64,000 nucleotides of DNA from assembly GCA_016196755.1 (NCBI GenBank), contig JACPXC010000059.1, positions 124,001 to 188,000 of the forward strand, in the 5' to 3' direction. Origin of the DNA: Elusimicrobiota bacterium (GTDB taxonomy: Bacteria > Elusimicrobiota > Elusimicrobia > UBA1565). This document shows positions 41,055 to 49,404 of this stretch, piece by piece. The notes beneath the pieces are model-generated. The model saw nothing but the letters and a program-made list of their open reading frames with translations. It had not been told where the DNA came from and did not search any database. The position numbers and the translations under genes were made by a program. Position 1 is the stretch's first letter; the number at the start of each line of letters is the position of its first letter.

Positions 41055-42668
41055 TTAGAGCGGGAACTCGACGCTCGGCCGCTCGGCGGCATGTAACGCC
41101 GCCTCAGCCGCCAAACCCATCTCATCGATGAGCCCGAGGCGCCGAGCCTCGGCCAGCGCCTTCCCGTCCCGGGGCTTGAGCCAGCGAAATTCCCGCGTCC
41201 CCATCGGCAGCATGTCCCGCCGCACGAAGACCAGCGCCGCGTCATCGAACCAGACCAGCGCCCAATCCTCGCGCGGCATGTAGGCGACGTAATAGGGCCG
41301 CTGCACCGGGATGCTAGTCCCATCCGGAGCCTTTAGCGTCGTATCCCGCATCAGCGGCCCATTCTCGAGCAACACCAGCCCCGCCCCCTTCTTATAAAGG
41401 AAGGCTTGCCAAGCCTCCGGCGACTTCACCGCCTCCGCCTGCTCCGCCAAGAGACCATGAAACAGGTAGCGCCCATCCTGAAACACCGGCACCTTGAGCC
41501 GGTCCGCCAGATACCCGCCCCAGCTCCACGGGTTGTACATCGGCAGCGCCAGGAGGTCCTTCCTAGGAGCCAGCCAGGCCGCGGCCTCCACAGGCACCAG
41601 CACCGGATCATAGGCGCCGTAGACCAACCGCCACGGCTTGGCCGCCGATAAGCAGATCCAAAACGCCGCCCCACATAGAGCCGCCGCCGCCAGCCGAGGC
41701 CGTGCCCGTTCCCAGAGCCCGTGCGAAAGCCGCGCCGCCGCCGCGGCCAAGAGCGGCGCGACGACAGCGGCATAACCGGCTAGCCTCACGTGCCTGACCG
41801 TCGACGCCGCCAACGCCAACGCGAACAACTCGGGCAGAGCCGGGGCCTTCCCGCGCAACGCCGCCAATGCCACGACACCCGTGGCCGCCAAGACCGTCAG
41901 CCAGGCGCCGTAATGGCCGGCCTGGGAGAAGCCCAAAGGGCTCCATTCCGAGATCAACGGGCTCAGCCCCCCGGCATCGCGCCCATGGCCCAGCACCACC
42001 GACCACAGCCCGAATCCATACGGGTTGATCAAGGTCCCCGCCGCCGCCGCGACCAGCGCCAACAGCCAGCTCGGATGACGCCGCGCCGGCGCCAACAGAT
42101 AGGAACCCAAGAGGACCAGCCCCAACGGGAAACCCCCATGGAGATTGGCCCAGCCCGCGAACAAACAGGCGCACCCGATGACCAGCGACTTGAAGCTCTT
42201 ACGCGGCCAATCCGCCGCGCGCAGACACTCGAGCCAATACATGAGCCAGGCAAACAGCGCCAACGAGCAGAGCTCCGTCCTAAGGTCCGCCCGCGGCAAA
42301 ACCCCCGCCGCAAAGAGCGCCAGCGCCGCGGCCCGTCCCGGCGCCGCCAACGCCGCCGCGCGCGCCGTGGCCAAAACCCCGCCCGCGGCCGCCGCCAACA
42401 AGAGCCCCTTGAGCAGCCAAAGCCCCCAAGCCCCCCCGACCAGACGCACCGCCGCGAACTGCGCCTGCGCCAGCCACTCGAAATCGGTCCACGGCGCTCC
42501 GCGCAGGGTCCACGACGCCAGCTCGACGCGCGGCCAGGCGCCGCCGTCGAGGAAGGCGCGGCCCGCCGAGAGATGCCACCAGAGGTCGGTGTCCGCCATC
42601 GGGGCCAGGACAGCCGCGGCCAAGGCCGCCGCCCCCGCCAACTCCCAAGTCCGCGCCGCGGACTTCAC
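41055..42668 (-). CDS. Polytopic membrane protein, GT-C-like (paralogue 2)
   Basis: 537 residues. A GTG start at 42668 overlaps the upstream stop (GTGA). About ten hydrophobic helices precede a periplasmic C-terminal part. The N-terminal loop MADTDLWWHLSAGRAFLDGG, followed by WTDFEWLAQAQ, has the acidic Asp plus WWH arrangement of a family of uncharacterised bacterial membrane proteins thought to be GT-C glycosyltransferases. The late YNPWSWGGYLADRL and QDGRYLFHGLL motifs are shared with the neighbour. An ArnT/PMT-like role at the outer face of the inner membrane is plausible but unproven. Confidence 0.65.
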   Translation of the reverse strand: MKSAARTWELAGAAALAAAVLAPMADTDLWWHLSAGRAFLDGGAWPRVELASWTLRGAPWTDFEWLAQAQFAAVRLVGGAWGLWLLKGLLLAAAAGGVLATARAAALAAPGRAAALALFAAGVLPRADLRTELCSLALFAWLMYWLECLRAADWPRKSFKSLVIGCACLFAGWANLHGGFPLGLVLLGSYLLAPARRHPSWLLALVAAAAGTLINPYGFGLWSVVLGHGRDAGGLSPLISEWSPLGFSQAGHYGAWLTVLAATGVVALAALRGKAPALPELFALALAASTVRHVRLAGYAAVVAPLLAAAAARLSHGLWERARPRLAAAALCGAAFWICLSAAKPWRLVYGAYDPVLVPVEAAAWLAPRKDLLALPMYNPWSWGGYLADRLKVPVFQDGRYLFHGLLAEQAEAVKSPEAWQAFLYKKGAGLVLLENGPLMRDTTLKAPDGTSIPVQRPYYVAYMPREDWALVWFDDAALVFVRRDMLPMGTREFRWLKPRDGKALAEARRLGLIDEMGLAAEAALHAAERPSVEFPL

Positions 42669-44344
42669 GGCGCCCGCGCCACGTCGGCCAGCCAGCCCTT
42701 CGCCGTGCGCGCCATGTCGGGCTGGGCCGAAGCCGCCCACCGGTTGACCTCGCCGGCCAGCTCGGAAAACGCCGCGTCCTTCTCGGAGACCGCCAGCGCC
42801 GCGGCGCTCAGGTCGTCGGGCCTAAACCAGCGGAACTCCCGCGCCTTGATCCAGTCTTCGCCAAGAGCGTCGCGCCGAACGAATATCAAAGCCTTCTCGT
42901 CCCAATAGACCAGCGCCCAGTCCGTCCGCGGGTAGTAGAACACGTAGAACGGGCGCAAAAGCTGGCGCTCTTCGCCGGACTTGAGCGTCACCGGCATCGC
43001 CGTGAACTGCGGCTGGCGCTGGATGATGGACGCCTCGATGCGGTGCGAGGAGAGGAAGGCCCCGTAGGCCTGCGCCGAGTTCGGCGCGGCGTAGATGCCT
43101 TTGAGCAGGTCGTGGAAGATGTAGCGCCCGTCGACGAAGACCGGCACCGCGCCGTCCAGACGCCAGCCGAGGTAGCCGCCCCAGTGCCAGGGGTTGTAGA
43201 GCCGCTTGCCGGTGAACGCATCGCGCTCCTTAGTCAGGAAGTCCGCAGCCCGCTCGGGCACGTACATCGGGTCGAATCCTCCCACGCCGCCGGCGAACTC
43301 CGAGCCGTATTGGGAGACCGTGAAGGCGACAGCAGCGATGGCGCCGAGCCAGACCCCCGCGCGCCGGGCCTTGGGCGGCAGGGCGACGACGCAAGCCGAG
43401 GCGATGACCGGCACCGCGGCGGCCGAGAAGTACGGGGACGTGCGTATGTGCGAGGCCGCCGACCAAGCCAAGACGCCCAAAAGCCCGGCGTGCTCGATCG
43501 GCGCTTCCTTGGTACGGAACCGCCGGACGCCAAGCGCGACGAAGGCCGTCACCATCGTGGCCCAGAACGGCGCCAGCCAGGGGCTCAAGACCGAGGCCTC
43601 CTGCCACTCGAGGATGTAGGTCTTGAGCTCGGCGATCTCGCGCCAGTGCTGCCACGGCACCGCGTAGACGCCGGGACCGTAAGGGTTCACCAGGACGGCA
43701 AGCGCCGCTGCCGCCAAGGGGACAAGCGGGCGAACCTGCCGCGCGCGATGGGCCGCCGCCGTCCCGTAGAGCGCCAGCAGCCCCAGCCCGTACACGAAGC
43801 CGGCATGGAGGTTCGCCCAGAGGATGAAGAGTCCCGCGATCGATGCCAGCGCGCGCGGCGTAACCTCGGGAGCGTCCCCCGCGCGCCGCTCCTCGAGCCG
43901 CCGCACCAGAAGGAAGAAGAACAACATCGAGAAGTTCTCGGGCCGCAGGTCGTTAGCCGTCGGGCTGACCAAGAGCCAGGCGAGGACACCCAGACCCCTT
44001 CCGAGCAGCCCGGCCCCGCAGACGGCCAAGAGCCGCCACAGCGCCCAGCCCGAGGCGCCCACGAGAATCCCCTTAAGGAGCCAGAGCGCGTCGAGGCCGC
44101 CCGAGCGATAGACGCCGTAATGCAGGAGCTGGGCCAGCCACTCGAAGTCGGCCCACGGCATGCCGGCCTTGGTATGCGAGAGCCAGTCGGCCCGCGGCCA
44201 GGCGCCGTGCGACACCATCCAGCGTGCCGCGCTCAGATGCCAGAAGATATCGGGATTGGCCAGCGGCAGGAGCAGGAGCCCGGCCGCCGCGGCGAGACAG
44301 ACGAAGGACCCTCCCCTCTCGACGGCGGAGGAGGTCTCGTTCAT
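42665..44344 (-). CDS. Polytopic membrane protein, GT-C-like (paralogue 1)
   Basis: 559 residues from the ATG at 44344; longer frames upstream run through rpmB and were rejected. About eleven helices. Shared signatures with the next gene: NPDIFWHLSAARWMVSHGAW, WADFEWLAQLL, YNPWHWGGYLGWRL and VDGRYIFHDLL. The C-terminal domain ends in a helical tail. The two genes are a tandem duplication whose copies have diverged strongly. The ATG follows a perfect hairpin directly behind rpmB (44346-44365), so translation or transcription of this gene may be set by that structure. Confidence 0.65.
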   Translation of the reverse strand: MNETSSAVERGGSFVCLAAAAGLLLLPLANPDIFWHLSAARWMVSHGAWPRADWLSHTKAGMPWADFEWLAQLLHYGVYRSGGLDALWLLKGILVGASGWALWRLLAVCGAGLLGRGLGVLAWLLVSPTANDLRPENFSMLFFFLLVRRLEERRAGDAPEVTPRALASIAGLFILWANLHAGFVYGLGLLALYGTAAAHRARQVRPLVPLAAAALAVLVNPYGPGVYAVPWQHWREIAELKTYILEWQEASVLSPWLAPFWATMVTAFVALGVRRFRTKEAPIEHAGLLGVLAWSAASHIRTSPYFSAAAVPVIASACVVALPPKARRAGVWLGAIAAVAFTVSQYGSEFAGGVGGFDPMYVPERAADFLTKERDAFTGKRLYNPWHWGGYLGWRLDGAVPVFVDGRYIFHDLLKGIYAAPNSAQAYGAFLSSHRIEASIIQRQPQFTAMPVTLKSGEERQLLRPFYVFYYPRTDWALVYWDEKALIFVRRDALGEDWIKAREFRWFRPDDLSAAALAVSEKDAAFSELAGEVNRWAASAQPDMARTAKGWLADVARAP

Positions 44345-44345
44345 G

Positions 44346-44365
44346 CCCTCGGGGTCTCCCGAGGG
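44346..44365 (-). promoter_or_regulatory. Perfect hairpin between rpmB and the membrane-protein gene
   Basis: CCCTCGGG and CCCGAGGG form an 8-bp perfect stem around a 4-nt loop. It starts 1 nt after the rpmB stop and ends 1 nt before the next ATG. There is no T tract, so it is a poor intrinsic terminator; the arm holds the only GAGGG/GGGAG ribosome-binding-like sequence of the downstream gene. Confidence 0.5.
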
Positions 44366-44366
44366 A

Positions 44367-44561
44367 CTAGCGCGCGGGTCGGACGGCCTTCCGGGACTTG
44401 ATGCAGGAGGTGCAGACGTACGCGGAAACGGTGCGTCCGTCGAGCACGATCTTCTGCTTTTGGAGGTTGGGTCGGAAGACGCGCTTAGTGGCCCGATGGG
44501 AGTGGCTGTATGAGAAGCCGGCCTTCGGGCCCTTTTCGCAGAGAGTGCAGCGATACGCCAT
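44367..44561 (-). CDS. rpmB: 50S ribosomal protein L28
   Basis: 64 residues, normal length. The sequence begins MAYRCTLCEKGPKAGFSYSH and carries the L28 hallmarks RATKRVFRPNLQ and a C-terminal KSRKAVRPAR. Two Cys pairs, C5-x2-C8 and YVCTSCIKS, make this the zinc-binding (C+) form. It is a component of the large ribosomal subunit. TAAGAT lies 9 nt before the ATG with no Shine-Dalgarno. It stands alone, not beside rpmG. Confidence 0.95.
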   Translation of the reverse strand: MAYRCTLCEKGPKAGFSYSHSHRATKRVFRPNLQKQKIVLDGRTVSAYVCTSCIKSRKAVRPAR

Positions 44562-44611
44562 AGCCCGGGAATCTTACTAAACCGGGGGGACGCCCGCAAC
44601 TGCGACGCCGG

Positions 44612-45046
44612 CTACGCTTCCGGCGGCGGCTCGTTGAGCGAGAGCCAATAGAGGCTCAGATGGCGCATGGCCGCGGCGAAATCGGCGAAGTTCACCGGCT
44701 TGCGGATATAGCTGTTGACCCCGAGCCTGTAGCTCTTTATCAGGTCCTTCTCTTCCCTCGACGAGGTCAGGGCGACGACCGGGATGAAGCGGGTCCGGTC
44801 GTCGGAGCGGATGCGCCGCAGGACCTCCAGGCCGTCGACCTTGGGAAGATGGATGTCGAGGAGGATCAGGCCGGGCGGCTCGGCCCCCTCGGCGAACAAG
44901 AACGCGATCGCCTCCGCGCCGTCGCGCGCCACCCTCACTGGGTTGGGGCTCTCGGTCTTCTTGAAGGCCCGCAGGGTCAATTCCACGTCGTCGGGATCGT
45001 CCTCGACGAGGAGGATGAGCGCTTTGTCGCGCGCCGGGCGCGTCAT
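44612..45046 (-). CDS. Single-domain response regulator
   Basis: 144 residues, a lone receiver domain with no output. ILLVEDDPDDVELTLRAFKK supplies the acidic pocket, LILLDIHLPKVDGLEVLRRI the phospho-acceptor Asp, VALTSSREEKD the Thr/Ser, and YIRKPVNFADF the conserved Lys. This is the Rcp1-type group normally paired with phytochrome-like histidine kinases. The ATG overlaps the kinase stop (ATGA), so the two are partners. With no DNA-binding domain, signalling must go to another protein or a phosphorelay. Confidence 0.93.
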   Translation of the reverse strand: MTRPARDKALILLVEDDPDDVELTLRAFKKTESPNPVRVARDGAEAIAFLFAEGAEPPGLILLDIHLPKVDGLEVLRRIRSDDRTRFIPVVALTSSREEKDLIKSYRLGVNSYIRKPVNFADFAAAMRHLSLYWLSLNEPPPEA

Positions 45047-46200
45047 GCGGCGTCCTCCTGCAGCGTGAAATGGAACGTCGCTCCCTTTCCCGGCCGTCCC
45101 TCGGCCCAGACCCGGCCGCCGTGCTTCTCGACGATGCGCTTGACGATGCTCAGCCCGATGCCGCTGCCCTCGAACTCGCCGCGCCCATGCAGGCGCTGGA
45201 AGGGGATGAAGAGCTTGTCGGTGTATTCCGGGTCGAACCCCGCGCCGTCGTCGCGGACGAAATAGGCCGGCGAGCCGCCCGGCCCGGCCTCGGCGCCGAA
45301 CTCGATGAGGGCCCCGGGCTTTCCGCGGGTGAACTTCCAGGCGTTGCCCAACAGGTTCTCCATGGCGATCTCCATCAGGCCCGCGTCGGCGCCCTCGGCG
45401 ACGAGCGGGGCGGCGATCCTGAAGGCCGTGTCGCGTCCCGGGGAGCCCCGGCTCAACCGCTCCGCGATCCGGCCGGCCAGCTCGCCCAGGTCCGCCCGGC
45501 CGCGCGAGAGCTCGGCGCGGCTCACCTTGGACAGGTTCAGGAGGTCGTCTATGATCTGGGCCATCCGGTCGACCGCGGCCTGGATCCGGTCGAGATGCCC
45601 CTTCCCGACGTCGTCTAGACGCTCCGCGCAGTCCTCCCGGAGGGAATGTCCGAAGCCTGCCACGCTCCGCAATGGGGCCCTGAGGTCATGGGCCACCGCG
45701 TAGCTGAAGGCCTCCAAGTCCTTGTTGGTCGCGTCGACCTGGGCCGCGTGGACCCGGACGGCCTCCTCGATCCGCCGGCGTTCGGTCACGTCCCGCCAGA
45801 TGACGACCACCTGCTCCATCGCCTTGCCGTCCTCGGCCGTCCAATCGAACACGTTGGCGAGGATGTCCACATAGCGCGGAGCCTCGGCGGATACGCTCAG
45901 ATAGGTATGGCCCCCCTGCTGGCCGCGGCGCCGCGGCGGCGCCCAAGGCAGGTCCGCCGGGGCCAAGGGCGCGCCCGAAGCGGAGGCCAGGCTGAGGACG
46001 TCCTCCAGACGCTTTCCCAGCAGGAATATCCGCTCGCCGCCGACCATCCGGGCGAAAGGCTCGTTGACGAACAGCACCTCGTGGGACCGCGCGTCCAAGA
46101 GGACGACGCCCTCGCCCAGCGCGGCCAGGGCGGCGTCCATCCAGGCCACCGTCCGCCGCAGCCTGAGATTCAGCGACGAATCAGAGCCGCCAGGCGCCAC
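45043..46200 (-). CDS. PAS-domain sensor histidine kinase (soluble)
   Basis: 385 residues from a GTG at 46200, overlapping the PAS gene by 31 nt. PAS domain at about residues 20-140 (GEGVVLLDARSHEVLFVNEP and VVIWRDVTERRR), then the dimerisation/phospho-acceptor helix EAFSYAVAHDLRAPLRSVAG (His in AHDLRAPL), N box ENLLGNAWKFTRG, G1 DDGAGFDPEY and G2 GSGIGLSIVKRI. No transmembrane helix, so it senses a cytoplasmic signal, perhaps through the neighbouring PAS protein. Kinase class matches phytochrome-type HisKA/HATPase, but no GAF or PHY domain is present. Confidence 0.9.
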   Translation of the reverse strand: MAPGGSDSSLNLRLRRTVAWMDAALAALGEGVVLLDARSHEVLFVNEPFARMVGGERIFLLGKRLEDVLSLASASGAPLAPADLPWAPPRRRGQQGGHTYLSVSAEAPRYVDILANVFDWTAEDGKAMEQVVVIWRDVTERRRIEEAVRVHAAQVDATNKDLEAFSYAVAHDLRAPLRSVAGFGHSLREDCAERLDDVGKGHLDRIQAAVDRMAQIIDDLLNLSKVSRAELSRGRADLGELAGRIAERLSRGSPGRDTAFRIAAPLVAEGADAGLMEIAMENLLGNAWKFTRGKPGALIEFGAEAGPGGSPAYFVRDDGAGFDPEYTDKLFIPFQRLHGRGEFEGSGIGLSIVKRIVEKHGGRVWAEGRPGKGATFHFTLQEDAA

Positions 46201-46529
46201 GTCCCCCCCTGCTTCTCCGCCATGATGAAATGCTCGGCGGGAAGCTCCCGGCCGTCCTTGAACAAGACCGGCAGCCGCAGGGAACGGCCCAACAGTCGGG
46301 GCTTCTCCGTGGCCAGGAACCTCGAGAAGCCCACGGAATGGGTCTCCCGCATGGCCGGGGGGATGATCGTCGTGAGGGGCTTGCCGACCAGCTCGGCCCG
46401 GCTCCAGCCGTACTCGCGCGTGAAGCAGCCGTTGACGGACGTGACGTCGCCCTTGTCGTCCACCCCGATGGCGGGGATGGCCTCTTGAGCCAGGATCTTA
46501 TCGACCGACATGTCGGCGTTGTCGAGCAT
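46170..46529 (-). CDS. Stand-alone PAS-domain protein
   Basis: 119 residues from the ATG at 46529, chosen for its GGGAG 6 nt upstream; an ATG at 46547 is less well placed. One PAS fold: AIPAIGVDDKGDVTSVNGCF, then REYGWSRAELVGKPLTTIIP, HSVGFSRFLATEKPRLLG, and a C-terminal beta part (GRELPAEHFIMAEKQGGTW). It may be the missing second sensor domain of the kinase, encoded separately but in the same operon. The 31-nt overlap with the kinase could reflect a split or frameshifted multi-PAS kinase. No cofactor Cys for flavin is evident. Confidence 0.78.
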   Translation of the reverse strand: MLDNADMSVDKILAQEAIPAIGVDDKGDVTSVNGCFTREYGWSRAELVGKPLTTIIPPAMRETHSVGFSRFLATEKPRLLGRSLRLPVLFKDGRELPAEHFIMAEKQGGTWRLAALIRR

Positions 46530-46550
46530 GGGTGTCTCCCGCTCCATTCT

Positions 46551-46562
46551 CGACAATTGTCG
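46551..46562. promoter_or_regulatory. 12-bp perfect palindrome upstream of the PAS-kinase operon
   Basis: CGACAATTGTCG is fully self-complementary and lies 22 nt upstream of the ATG at 46529, where an operator would sit. No matching copy was noticed elsewhere in the window. Confidence 0.35.
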
Positions 46563-46688
46563 CGGGCGCCGCAAGACGCGCGACAGACGCGCGGGGCCGC
46601 CGCAACAATCTGGGTCCACCGGCCTTGGAGGGCCTAAGCCCTCGGCCTCAAGAACGTGGAAGGCGGCGGCGCGCATACTGTCCTCTCG

Positions 46689-47513
46689 ATGACGCCCCCG
46701 CTCCCCGGACAAGCCCCCCTCCTCGCCCCCGAGTTCGACCTGCGCGCCTCGCTCGCGCGCCTGGCCGCCGAGCTCGAGCATCTAGAGCGCGCCGGGGCGG
46801 CCGCCGGCGACAAGTGGACCGGCCGCGTCCTGCTCGAGCTCTGCGCCTTCATCCGCGACCGCAAGGCCCAGCAGGCCTTCGCGGCTCTCCCCCCCGACCC
46901 CGCCGTCGAAGAGCGGTGCCGGGCCATCCAGGCCTTGGCGTTGCGCCTCTACGCCGCCTTCGAGTGCCGCCGCGCGGGCGTCCCCCGCGAGTGCGCCCAG
47001 CCCTTCGACGCCTTCCTCGAGAGCGTCTCCGAGTTCGCCGATTCGGAGATCCACGCCGCGCGGATCACCCGGAACTCGCTGGTGGTCTTCATCGGCTCGG
47101 GCGCCTACCCGGCCACGGCAATCAAGCTCGCGCGCTTCAAGCGCTGCCGCGTGCTCTGCCTCTACCGGGACGCCCGCGCGGCCGAGGCCGCCCGCGCCTT
47201 GTTCGCGGCCCTTGAGCTCGGCGAGCGGCTCACGGCCGCCTGCCTGCCGCTGGCGGCGGGCGACCTCTCGGAGGCCACCCACTTCTTCATCGCCTCGCAG
47301 GTCGACGGCAAGGAGCGCCTGCTCGACGAGGTCTACGCGGCCTCGGGACCGCAGGTCAAGGCCGTGGTCCGCTACGGCAACGGCCTCAAGCGGCTCTTCA
47401 ACCACGAGCTGGCGCGCATCCCCGACGGCCGCTGGACCCTGCTGTCCCACCTCGACACGGCCGGCCACATCCACGACACGGCGATATTGGGGAAAAGGCC
47501 CAGCGCGGCCTGA
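46689..47513 (+). CDS. Nicotianamine-synthase-like SAM-dependent enzyme
   Basis: 274 residues. A helical N-terminal half (residues about 15-120, AAELEHLERAG onward) precedes a Rossmann half with LVVFIGSGAYPATAIKLARF, CRVLCLYRDARAAEAARALF and a downstream KAVVRYGNGLKRLFNHEL. The F-I-G-S-G-x-x-P-x-x-x-I motif is that of nicotianamine synthase and the bacterial CntL-type metallophore enzymes, which move the aminobutyrate group of SAM onto an amine. The strand after it has Arg-Asp where the family has Asp-x-Asp. No opine dehydrogenase (CntM) or metallophore exporter is nearby, so the product is unknown. A CATACT hexamer lies 9 nt before the ATG at 46689. Confidence 0.62.
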   Translation: MTPPLPGQAPLLAPEFDLRASLARLAAELEHLERAGAAAGDKWTGRVLLELCAFIRDRKAQQAFAALPPDPAVEERCRAIQALALRLYAAFECRRAGVPRECAQPFDAFLESVSEFADSEIHAARITRNSLVVFIGSGAYPATAIKLARFKRCRVLCLYRDARAAEAARALFAALELGERLTAACLPLAAGDLSEATHFFIASQVDGKERLLDEVYAASGPQVKAVVRYGNGLKRLFNHELARIPDGRWTLLSHLDTAGHIHDTAILGKRPSAA

Positions 47514-47596
47514 GGCCTAGGGCCTAGGTCCAATGCCGGTCCGGCTTGCCCCCGGGGCCCAAGGAGCGGGCGCCGGGACCCGCTAGAATCTACGCT

Positions 47597-48178
47597 ATGG
47601 TCCTTTCCTTATTACTGCTCTTATCCGCACCGGCCGGCGCCCAGATGCCGCTCGAGGCCGCCTTCGGCCAACTGCGCCCCGCGGCCGCCCGATTCGCCGC
47701 CAAGGAGCGCAAGCCCTACAAGCCCGTCAAGGACGAGGAAGAAGACTGGCTGCCCGAGAAGGACGAGCTCTGCGAGGAAACCCGGGCTTTGAACGCCTGG
47801 GCGCCCACGATGACCGTGGCTTCCGACGGAAACAGCACCGTTCTCAAGCTCAAGCTCAAGGCCTGCCACACCGTGGACCGGCCGGCCGGCGAGTCGACTG
47901 TCCCCGTCGCCCTGCGCCTCTACTCTTCCGGGAATGGCCGCTGGGGCCTCATCGTCGCCACCGTGAAGGGCGCCGAGAAGTCCTCGGTGACCCTGGTCCA
48001 ATACGACAACCGGCAGGCTTGGCGCACTTCGGCCCACCTCGGCGAGAAGTCGATCAAAGACCTCTTGAGCAAGTGCACCGACTGCGGCACGATAACGATC
48101 GAGAAGTTCCCCAGCGGCGTAGGCATCCAGACCTCGGCCCGCCTGCGCATCGTTCCCGAAGGCGCGGAAAGCAACTAG
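47597..48178 (+). CDS. Secreted protein of unknown function
   Basis: 193 residues from the ATG at 47597, chosen because TAGAAT (47584-47589) ends 7 nt upstream and because it gives a clean signal peptide (VLSLLLLLSAPAGAQ). The mature part is charged at first (KERKPYKPVKDEEEDWLPEK) and then beta-rich, with Cys at CEE, KACH and LSKCTDCG that could form disulfides. I recognise no family. The stop interlocks with that of the convergent DUF445 gene via CTAG. Confidence 0.7.
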   Translation: MVLSLLLLLSAPAGAQMPLEAAFGQLRPAAARFAAKERKPYKPVKDEEEDWLPEKDELCEETRALNAWAPTMTVASDGNSTVLKLKLKACHTVDRPAGESTVPVALRLYSSGNGRWGLIVATVKGAEKSSVTLVQYDNRQAWRTSAHLGEKSIKDLLSKCTDCGTITIEKFPSGVGIQTSARLRIVPEGAESN

Positions 48179-49404
48179 CCGAAGAGCGCCGCGCCCAGGT
48201 GCAGGGCCAGCCCCATCAGGCCCCCGACCAGGGTCCCGTTGAGGCGCACGAACTGCAGGTCCGAGCCGACCTCGGCCTCGAGCTTGCCGCCCAACTCCTC
48301 ACCGTCCCAGCGCGCCACGGTCTCTTGGATGATGCGCGAGGCCTGCTCGGCGTTGCCGGCGACTATGTCGGCGGCGGCCGCGCGCAGCGAGGCGTTGAAC
48401 TTGGCCCGCAGGGGCTCGTCGGCCTTGACCTGGGCCGCGACGCGGCGCAGGGCGGCCTCGAGACGGCGGCGGATCTCGCCGTCGGGGCGCGCGGCGTCGG
48501 CGACGAGGGAGTCCTTGAGCTCCGACCAGACCTTGGACGCCCAGGCCGCCACGTTGGGGTTGGCGAGAAAATCCTGCTTGAGCTCCTCGCCGCGGGCCAA
48601 GAACTCGGGCGACTCGCGCAGCTCGACGGCCAGCCGCCCCACGCGCTCGCGGATGCGCGCGCGCAGCTCGTGGGCGGGGTCGGCGCGCACCTCCTCCACG
48701 GCCCGCTGGAAGCGCTTGACCGCCTCGCGGGCCACGTAGCCCGCCAGCTTGTCCTTGACGACCCCCAGCATGTCGGGGATCGGCATCTCCTTGGCGATGA
48801 GGCGCTCGAGCACGTCGTGGTTGTCGGCCAGGGCGTCGCCGCCGGCCTTGAGCAGGTCGTCGACCACGCGCTCAGCCTTGTCGCCCGAGGTGACGAGCTC
48901 GAGCAGGCGCCCGGCCACGGGTGCCACCTGCACGGCGCGCAGGCGGGCGGCGAACTGCGCCTCCAGGAAGCGGCTGATGTCCTGGTCATCGAGCGCGGCC
49001 AGGAGGCGCGGCAGGAGCTCGGCCGCGCCGGCGGCGATGGCGCCGGCCTTGAGCTCGAGGTGCTCGGCCGCCTTGGCCGAGAGGTCGACGCGCTCCAGCT
49101 CCCGGGCCACCACCTCGCGGTTGAGGAAGTTCCCGACCACGAAGCGCGACAGCGAGGCGCCGATGCGATCCTTGTTCTCGGGCAGGATGCGGGTATGGGG
49201 GATGGGCAGGCCCAGCGGGCGCCTAAACAGCGCGGTGACCGCGAACCAGTCGGCCAGCCCGCCGACGACGGCGGCCTCGCAGAACGCCTTGAGGCAGCGC
49301 GCCCAAACGGTATCGGGCAGGAAAGCGGCGGCGACGCGCAGCGCGAAGGCCGCAAACAAGACGCCGGTGGCCAGGCGGCGCAGGAAGACCGCCCGCTCGT
49401 TCAC
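48175..49404 (-). CDS. DUF445 (YjiN-like) membrane protein
   Basis: 409 residues from a GTG overlapping the upstream stop. N-terminal helices (LATGVLFAAFALRVAAAFLP) lead into the family signature EAAVVGGLADWFAVTALFRR and LPIPHTRILPENKDRIGASL. A long helical domain follows and a C-terminal helix (LNGTLVGGLMGLALHLGAAL). DUF445 proteins are inner-membrane proteins of unknown function, widespread in Gram-negatives. Coupled to the methylase-fold gene upstream by GTGA. Confidence 0.88.
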   Translation of the reverse strand: MNERAVFLRRLATGVLFAAFALRVAAAFLPDTVWARCLKAFCEAAVVGGLADWFAVTALFRRPLGLPIPHTRILPENKDRIGASLSRFVVGNFLNREVVARELERVDLSAKAAEHLELKAGAIAAGAAELLPRLLAALDDQDISRFLEAQFAARLRAVQVAPVAGRLLELVTSGDKAERVVDDLLKAGGDALADNHDVLERLIAKEMPIPDMLGVVKDKLAGYVAREAVKRFQRAVEEVRADPAHELRARIRERVGRLAVELRESPEFLARGEELKQDFLANPNVAAWASKVWSELKDSLVADAARPDGEIRRRLEAALRRVAAQVKADEPLRAKFNASLRAAAADIVAGNAEQASRIIQETVARWDGEELGGKLEAEVGSDLQFVRLNGTLVGGLMGLALHLGAALFG

